Below are positions 26,063 to 33,500 of a stretch of DNA of 57,156 nt, piece after piece (the stretch's first letter is position 1; each line of letters begins with the position of its first letter). The DNA comes from Alphaproteobacteria bacterium (GTDB lineage Bacteria; Pseudomonadota; Alphaproteobacteria; RF32; CAG-239), in contig JAFUSH010000012.1 of NCBI GenBank assembly GCA_017471705.1, positions 1 through 57,156 of the forward strand, read 5' to 3'. The position numbers were made by a program, and so were the translations under genes. Below the pieces are notes generated by a model. That model saw nothing but the letters and a program-made list of their open reading frames with translations. It was not told the origin of the DNA and ran no database searches.

Positions 26063-28348
26063 ATGAAGTTTGATTTATCTAAAATATTGTTTACATCTGT
26101 TTTGGCAACGTTGTTTGCTTATCAGGCTTTTGCCGTCGAGGAAGCCGGAGAAATTCAAAGAAAAGAAAATAAAACTCCGCAAACTGGTATGTTTGTTACA
26201 AACAATATTACCGATTTTAATTTTGGAGATAATGCGGAAAATTCGGAGCAAGATGTCGTAGAACCGATTGATTTCAGCGCCGATGAAATGATTAATGATG
26301 AAAAATCGGCAACTGTCACCGCAATCGGAAATGTTGAAATAAAATATAATAATATGCGATTGGTAACCGATAAGTTAGTATACAATCAGGAAAAAGATAC
26401 CATCATTGCCAGCGGAAAGACTTATCTTTATACGCCGGACGGCGCAGTAATAAAATCAACTCACGTAAATTTAGCCGATAATATGTCAGTCGGCGATATG
26501 TATAATATTAAAGCACTGTTAAAAGATAAATCCACGGTTACGGCAGAAAGATTCAGACGAAAAGATAATCATACAAAAGTTTTAAGTTATGCCACTTATA
26601 CCGCTTGCGATATCTGCGAAGGAAAATTTCCGTTATGGCAAGTCAATGCCCGCAAAGTTCAACATAACGAAAATACTAAAAATGTAAACTATAATGATGC
26701 CTTTGTTTATATTAAAGGCGTTCCGGTTTTCTATACTCCTTTTCTGACACATCCTGATCCTACCGTAAAACGCCGCTCCGGTTTTTTACAACCTACAATG
26801 GGTAGCTCAAGTTTTCTGAAAGCATACTTGCAGCCGCGCTATTTTTGGGCAGTAGATGACCAAACAAATGTCTTATTCGCCCCGATACTGTCATCGGATA
26901 AAGGGCTTATTTTAGACGGCAGTTACTCGCATTATTTCTACAATGCTTATACTTCAATCAGCGGTTCATATCTTAATGACAATGATAAAAACTGGCCGGA
27001 AAACCGCGGTAATATTTTTGCCGAGGGACGCTATGATATAAATGATTTATGGCGTATGAAATATGATTGGAAATACGTTTCGGATTATATATATTTAAAA
27101 GAAATGAATTTACCTTACAATGACAATGCGTGGCTGGATTCAAACATCGGCTTTGAGAGATTCTCCGGACGCGATTATGTTTCGGTTGATGCTTATTATT
27201 ATAAAATGCTGAGTTATAACTTACGCCGCAGAAACATCAGACAATATCGCTCGATTAACAATCGTAAACCAACCGTTGTACCGTTGATTGATTCTGAATT
27301 TTATACATCTCCGAGTTCAATCGGTTCTTATTTCAAGAACAAGTTAAATACTGCATCGATATATCATAAAAACGGTGCAAGTTCACAAAGGGTAACCGCC
27401 ATAAATTCGTGGGAGTTGCCATATACCAGCAGGTTTGGTGAAAAGTATCGTTTTGTGGCTTCTTTAAAATCCGATGCTTATTACATAAATAAGTATTCCC
27501 GCTTGAACAATGATGATACTTATACCGGAACCACCACAAGATTTTTCCCGCAAGCCGGTATTGAATGGCGTTTGCCGTTTGTAAGAGCGACCAAACACAC
27601 AAGACAAATAGTTGAACCGGTTGTTGTTGGGGTGGCAGCGCCAAACGGCGGTAACAAAGAAGATAAAATTCCGAATGAAGACAGCGAAGACGCCTATTTT
27701 GATGATACCAACGTGCTTGATTTAGACAGATATGCAGGATATGACCGTAATGATACGGGAAGCCGTATCAGCTATGGTTTGCGTTGGAGTTCTTATGGTG
27801 ATATATTCGGCAGAACATCGGCATTTATCGCACAATCTTACGAACAAAGACGTAACTCATACTTTATGAACGCTTTGGATAGTCAAAAACGCTCTCATTC
27901 AAGTGACTATGTAGGTCGAATCAACGCGGAGCCGAATAAGTATTTGGATCTTAACTATCGTTTCAGATTAGACAGAGAAACTCTTGATGCCAAATACAGC
28001 GAATTGAAAGCAGGCTTGGGACCTTCTTTCTTACGTTTTAATGTTTCATATATTTTCTTGGAAGGCAATACCCATTATAACGACAGATATTCTCAACGTA
28101 AAGAGCTGTATACATCGGTCAAAGCAAAGCTGACGCAATTTTGGTCGGTAAGAATATACAACTTGCAAGATATGACACCGAAAAGCCGCGGTTCTTTGGA
28201 ACACGGTGGAAGTGTCATATACGAAGATGAGTGTTTTAAGGTTGATTCAACGGTTAAAAAATACAACAGCAGTAATCCGGATTTGGATAATGATTATGAA
28301 TTCGGTATAACCTTTTTCTTGAAGACCATAGGTAGTGTAGGTTCTTAA
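26063..28348 (+). CDS. lptD: LPS-assembly outer membrane protein LptD
   Basis: LptD is the outer-membrane barrel that inserts LPS into the outer leaflet with LptE. The 761-residue protein has a signal peptide ending QAFA. An N-terminal OstA/LptA-like jellyroll (about residues 70-170, with VTAIGNVEIKYNNMRLVTDKLVYNQEKDTI split over two strands) is followed by the large C-terminal barrel. A CDICEGKFPLWQV segment gives the cysteine pair typical of the alphaproteobacterial form. It lies in an operon with the permease, surA-like and rsmA genes, with short spacers or overlaps. AAGGT precedes the ATG. Confidence 0.94.
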   Translation: MKFDLSKILFTSVLATLFAYQAFAVEEAGEIQRKENKTPQTGMFVTNNITDFNFGDNAENSEQDVVEPIDFSADEMINDEKSATVTAIGNVEIKYNNMRLVTDKLVYNQEKDTIIASGKTYLYTPDGAVIKSTHVNLADNMSVGDMYNIKALLKDKSTVTAERFRRKDNHTKVLSYATYTACDICEGKFPLWQVNARKVQHNENTKNVNYNDAFVYIKGVPVFYTPFLTHPDPTVKRRSGFLQPTMGSSSFLKAYLQPRYFWAVDDQTNVLFAPILSSDKGLILDGSYSHYFYNAYTSISGSYLNDNDKNWPENRGNIFAEGRYDINDLWRMKYDWKYVSDYIYLKEMNLPYNDNAWLDSNIGFERFSGRDYVSVDAYYYKMLSYNLRRRNIRQYRSINNRKPTVVPLIDSEFYTSPSSIGSYFKNKLNTASIYHKNGASSQRVTAINSWELPYTSRFGEKYRFVASLKSDAYYINKYSRLNNDDTYTGTTTRFFPQAGIEWRLPFVRATKHTRQIVEPVVVGVAAPNGGNKEDKIPNEDSEDAYFDDTNVLDLDRYAGYDRNDTGSRISYGLRWSSYGDIFGRTSAFIAQSYEQRRNSYFMNALDSQKRSHSSDYVGRINAEPNKYLDLNYRFRLDRETLDAKYSELKAGLGPSFLRFNVSYIFLEGNTHYNDRYSQRKELYTSVKAKLTQFWSVRIYNLQDMTPKSRGSLEHGGSVIYEDECFKVDSTVKKYNSSNPDLDNDYEFGITFFLKTIGSVGS

Positions 28349-28365
28349 AATAACAAGGAGATAAA

Positions 28366-29544
28366 ATGAAGAAATTTATATTCTTTTTCACCGCTTTTTT
28401 ACTATCTGCGCAATCGGTCGCGGCAGCCGATATTGACTTGCAGGAAATAGATGCAGCTTCGCGTATGGAGAAACCGAATTCCAATTCTATAATGTTTCGC
28501 CGGAATGCGGAAATGTATCAACAATTAACCGATGAACAGAAAAAAGAGATAGACAGGCAAAGAGAAGAAGCTCGCAAGCAAATGGAAGAGTATGAACGAA
28601 AGAAAGCCGAATATGAAGCCCAAATGAAGGCGCAGCAGGAAGCCGAGCGCAAAAGAGCAGAAGAACTCAAACCTATCACTCTATACGGAAACAGCCTTAA
28701 AATATACGCATTGGTTAACGGTGAAATAATCACCAGCAATGATATGCAAAGCCGTATAAATGCCTTTATTATGACTACCGGTATTCCGTATAATGCCAAA
28801 ACTAAGTCTATGATAATAAACAAGGTATTACAGGCCGCGATTGATGAAAAACTGAAAATTCAGGAAGCAAAGAAAAATAAAATTATCGTTACTCCTCAAG
28901 AAATAAAGGCAGCGGTGCGCGAATTTGAAAAATCAAACGGAATGAATGCCGGTCAGCTGAAAACCATATTGGAAAAATCCAAAGTAAGTATGAATGTTTG
29001 GACTAAACAAATAGAGGCGGATATAGCTTGGAAAAAATTGATTGCCAGCAAAGGACACGGTCGTGTCAGCGTGGGAGAAAATGAAATAAAACGCGCTTTT
29101 GATGATATTAAAAAAGATATGAAAACACAAAAATATATGGTATCAGAAATCGTTATAAATAAAAAAGATGCCAAAGATATAAACGGTTTGGTTGAAGTAT
29201 TGCGCCAAGACCCGCGTTTTGAATTATACGCAATGCAATTTTCACAAAGCCCCAGTGCCGCTAACGGCGGAAGGCTCGGTTGGGTAACCGAAGGCAAACT
29301 TCCGGCAGTTTTGGAGAGCGCCCTTGTCAAATTAAAAGAAGGAAGCGTATCAAGCCCGATTGCTTACGGAAATGATTTTTATATTTTCAAAATGGAGAAG
29401 ATATTTAATCCGAAAACAGATGCTCAATCGCTTCCGGATCGCAAGCAAGTTAAAAACTACTTGGAAAATAAAAAATTGGAAGAATTTGCCGATAAATATA
29501 TCAAAGATTTGCGTAATCGTGCGCTGATTGAAAAGAAGATATAA
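28366..29544 (+). CDS. surA: periplasmic SurA-like peptidyl-prolyl isomerase/chaperone
   Basis: SurA escorts unfolded outer-membrane proteins to the Bam complex. The 392-residue protein has a signal peptide (ending SVAAA). An uncommon strongly charged helix (about residues 55-100, Glu/Lys/Arg/Gln-rich, probably coiled coil) sits before the SurA N-terminal domain. The SurA_N part (LVNGEIITSNDMQSRI onward) is followed by a parvulin domain (about 265-350) with SQSPSAANGGRLGWV. Only one parvulin domain is evident, as in many alphaproteobacterial SurA proteins. GGAG precedes the ATG. It overlaps rsmA by one base. Confidence 0.88.
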   Translation: MKKFIFFFTAFLLSAQSVAAADIDLQEIDAASRMEKPNSNSIMFRRNAEMYQQLTDEQKKEIDRQREEARKQMEEYERKKAEYEAQMKAQQEAERKRAEELKPITLYGNSLKIYALVNGEIITSNDMQSRINAFIMTTGIPYNAKTKSMIINKVLQAAIDEKLKIQEAKKNKIIVTPQEIKAAVREFEKSNGMNAGQLKTILEKSKVSMNVWTKQIEADIAWKKLIASKGHGRVSVGENEIKRAFDDIKKDMKTQKYMVSEIVINKKDAKDINGLVEVLRQDPRFELYAMQFSQSPSAANGGRLGWVTEGKLPAVLESALVKLKEGSVSSPIAYGNDFYIFKMEKIFNPKTDAQSLPDRKQVKNYLENKKLEEFADKYIKDLRNRALIEKKI

Positions 29545-30374
29545 TGGCAGAAATATTGAGTTTGCGTGATACCGTTGAAAAATACGGTTTATTGGCCAAA
29601 AAATCCTTAGGACAGAATTTTTTGTTGGATACGAATATTACCGATAAAATTATTCGTACCTCTCTTGAGGCTCAAAACAAAGAGAATTTCAGCGGTCAGT
29701 GCGTATATGAAATCGGTCCGGGACCGGGAGGTCTGACCAGAGCGATTTTAAAAGCCAATCCGGAAAAGCTAACCGTTATAGAAATGGATAGCAGATGCAT
29801 TCAAATAATGAATGAACTTAAGGATAAATACGGAAATACACTGCAAATCATTGAAGGTGACGCTTTAAAGTATTCGTTTGACGAAGCAAGCAATTTACCC
29901 AAAAATATTGTCAGTAATTTACCTTATAACATATCCGTTCCGCTGTTATTAAATTGGCTTAAGAATGCCGAACAGTTCAACAGTTTAACCTTAATGTTTC
30001 AAAAAGAAGTAGCAGAACGTATAACGGCAAAACCCGATAATAAAAATTACGGACGAATTTCGGTTATGGCGCAGCTGACCTGTAAAATCAAAACATTATT
30101 CAACTTAAATCCCAGTTGTTTTGTTCCGGCTCCGAAAATCTGGTCAACCGTGCTTTTATTTCAACCTTTATCTCAGATACCGGATTGCAAAACTCTGTGT
30201 AAAGTGGAAAAATTAACCGAACTTGCTTTCGGACAACGCCGTAAAATGCTCCGACAAAGTTTGAAAAGTATTCCCGATTTAATAAATATCTGCGAAAAAG
30301 CGGAAATTGATACTACCGCAAGAGCAGAGAACTTAACTCCGCAACAGTACTTAATTTTGGCGAATTTGATATAG
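29544..30374 (+). CDS. rsmA: 16S rRNA dimethyladenosine transferase RsmA/KsgA
   Basis: RsmA dimethylates the two adjacent adenosines in helix 45 of 16S rRNA, a late 30S assembly checkpoint. The 276-residue length is standard. The motifs are KKSLGQNFLLD, the SAM-binding EIGPGPGGLTRAIL, the acidic VIEMDSR and the catalytic NLPYNISVPLL. It ends the lptF/G-lptD-surA-rsmA cluster. pdxA, often found between surA and rsmA, is missing here. Translation is coupled to surA through the ATAATGG overlap. Confidence 0.97.
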   Translation: MAEILSLRDTVEKYGLLAKKSLGQNFLLDTNITDKIIRTSLEAQNKENFSGQCVYEIGPGPGGLTRAILKANPEKLTVIEMDSRCIQIMNELKDKYGNTLQIIEGDALKYSFDEASNLPKNIVSNLPYNISVPLLLNWLKNAEQFNSLTLMFQKEVAERITAKPDNKNYGRISVMAQLTCKIKTLFNLNPSCFVPAPKIWSTVLLFQPLSQIPDCKTLCKVEKLTELAFGQRRKMLRQSLKSIPDLINICEKAEIDTTARAENLTPQQYLILANLI

Positions 30375-30459
30375 GTACTTCTCGCCATATTACTCTCGTT
30401 TGATTAATAAATTGTTACTATTTCAACATTTTTTGACCTTTTAGCTAAAAATAAATTAT

Positions 30460-30488
30460 TTGCAATAACTCTTATTTTATGCTAGGAT
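30460..30488 (+). promoter_or_regulatory. promoter of the cysteine-repeat autotransporter gene
   Basis: The -35 TTGCAA (30460-30465), a 17-base spacer and the -10 TAGGAT (30483-30488) carry an extended TGC immediately upstream (TATGCTAGGAT). It gives a leader of about 33 bases with AAGGAG before the ATG at 30528. Confidence 0.65.
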
Positions 30489-30527
30489 TCCTGCGTATAT
30501 GTGTAATGTTTATTAAGGAGTTTTGCT

Positions 30528-33500
30528 ATGCGCAAGTTGTTTATGTATATGTGCTTTGCATTTCTGTTTTGTAACAATGCAAACGCTTATTTCGGCAACA
30601 CTTCCGCTTATAATCTGTATCAATTGGCATCGCGCGGTGATATCAGAAATATACAAAATGCGATTGACCGCGGCAACAATATAAACGCGGAAGATGGTAA
30701 CGGGCAAAACCCTATTTGCTATGCCATAAGAAACAGCGACTTCATAGCATACAAAAATTTGGTATTGCTAAGAGCCGACGAACATCCTTCTTGCGTTAAA
30801 CGTATACCGGAACAAGAATATGAAGAATTCAAAAGAGGATATGAAATCCGCGGCGGAAAGGTAGCAACTTCTTTTAGTCTGGGGAAAGCCGGTATGTGGA
30901 CATTAGCCGGTGTCGGTGCCGCCGGTGCTGCCGTCGGTATTGCGGCTGCCGCAGGCGGTGGAGGCGGAGGCGGTTCTTCAAGCGGAAGTTCCGACGAGCC
31001 TACGCCAACTCCTACCCCTACGCCGACTCCTACGCAACCTTGTGCTTCCTTTGATTTGATTTATTGTGTAGATAACGGAGTATGCGATGAATGTATCGGA
31101 ACAAATCGTTCATATTTTAAGCTTACCGGTTGCAAAGACGGTTATGTGCTGAATACCAAAAAAACAGGCTGTCTGGTTAACACTGAAATACGAGAAGAAT
31201 ACCCTCTGGAAGAATGCGATAAAAACGGCGCGTGTGCCAGTGCAAAATCCGGTGATACTACTGTTTATAAACTAACCTCGTGTAATGACGGATACAAACT
31301 CAGTGACGATAGATTGAAATGCGTTAAAATTTGTCCGGGGTACACGCAGGATACGTGTCCGAAGTCAGCGCAATATGTATCAGAAACCTGCGCCGAAGAT
31401 AATACTTATCATATATGCACTAACAGAACGAAAGTTGTCGGTTGTAAAGATTTTGCCTTAAATGAAGATAAATGCACAGAATGCCGTGACGGGTATAAAC
31501 TGGTTGACGGCGAGTGCAAACCAAAATGTCAAGGATATACGCAAATCAGTTGTGATAATCGAATACAATATGTTAAAGAGATATGTCCGGATGATGAAAC
31601 TTATCACAAATGCGCATCAAGAAACAATACCGAAGGATGTGATATTTTATCTCCGGATAGCGATACTTGTACACTTTGTGCGGAAGGATATAAATTAAAC
31701 AGCGATAATGTATGCGAAAAACTTTGCGACGGTTATACGCGAATTTCCTGTAACAGATCGCAATACATCAGTGAATATTGCGCGGATAATTCTAATTTTC
31801 ATAAATGTAAAGACAGAGAGAAAAGCACTACCGGATGTATGGACCCTTCACCGACATCCGATGCTTGCCTGTCCTGTTATGATGGTTACACATTAGTTGA
31901 CGGGGTATGCAATGAAATTTGTCCGGGATATACAAACATTCCTTGTAATAACAGCTTAGAATATATTAAAGAAACCTGCGAAGCAAGTAATGTCTATCAT
32001 AAATGTCAGATAAGATTAAATACCGAGGGATGTTCGAACTATAGTGCAACTTCGGATGAATGCACTTCCTGTCTAAGAGGATATGAATTGTCTGACGGAA
32101 AATGTGAGCAAGTGGATTGTATGGGGTACACCGGCGTTGCTTGTGATAAGACGACGGAATACCAAAGCGAAATCTGCGCCGATAATGAATTGTTCCATAA
32201 ATGCAAACAAAGAACCAACGTTACGGGATGCAGTGATTTTAATCTTAATTCCGATGTATGTACGGCTTGCATAAACGGTTATAAGATAAATAACGGTATC
32301 TGCGAATTTGCTTGTCCGGGATATACCACAACACCTTGCACCAACAGTACACAATACCAATCCGGTACCTGCGCCGCCGATCCGAATGGGAATTATCATA
32401 AATGTTCTTGGCGTTCAAATACTGACGGATGCGCTACTTTCAGCGAAACATCTGATACCTGTACTTCCTGTTTGCAAGGATATACCTTAAAAAGCGGTCG
32501 TTGTGAATTTGATTGTCCGACAATGTACGAAGATGAGTGCGATAATGCAACACAATATATTTCGTCTGTGTGCGCTACCGCACCGACATTCCATATCTGT
32601 ACGGACAGAAAAAATACCGAGCATTGTACTGACTATGCCACTTATACTGATGAATGCACCGAGTGCGAAGACGAATATAAAGTTGTGGGCGGAAAATGTA
32701 CGCATATTTGCCCTCCTAAGGATGGTTATGTATACACAAAAGAAACTTGTAGTATTGAAACATATTATGCAGTTGCCGATTGTTCAGACAGTTTAGAATA
32801 TCATAAATGCGTAGAAAGAACAAATTTAACAGGATGCTCAAATTTCAGTCCGTCTTCGGATCTTTGCACAAAATGTGAAACAGGATATACATTGCAGAGT
32901 GGTTATTGCAATGACAATGCAATCCTATGCTCAGGATACGTTAATACCGAGTGTAATACAGCCACTCAATATATGCCGGTAGGCGGAGAAGGTGATACTT
33001 GTCCTTATGATTCCAGTTATCATAAATGCATTAGCCGAACAAACTCTACTGTGGGATGTCAAACTCTCGATCCTAATGCGGACAAATGTGTGACCTGCAG
33101 CAACGGATATAAATTAGAAGGTAATATCTGTACTCCTATCTGTCCGGGATATACGAAAAATGCGTGTACTGTTGCAACTCAATATATTTCAGACACTTGT
33201 GAAGACGATGATTCGTATCACATATGCACCGGAAGAACAAACTCAACCGTGGGGTGCCAAACCCTCGATCCTAATGCGGACAGATGTGTAACCTGCAGCA
33301 ACGGATATAAATTAGAAGGTAATATTTGCACGCCTATCTGTCCGGGATATACGAAAAATGCGTGTACTGTTGCAACTCAATATATTTCAGACACTTGTGA
33401 AGACGATGATTCGTATCACATATGCACCGGAAGAACAAACTCAACCGTGGGATGCCAAACTCTCGATCCTAATGCGGACAGATGTGTGACCTGCAGCAAT

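Noticed and set aside
33046..33450. CRISPR-like regular repeat
   Set aside because: The repeats are coding, in frame, 198 bases long and contiguous without spacers.
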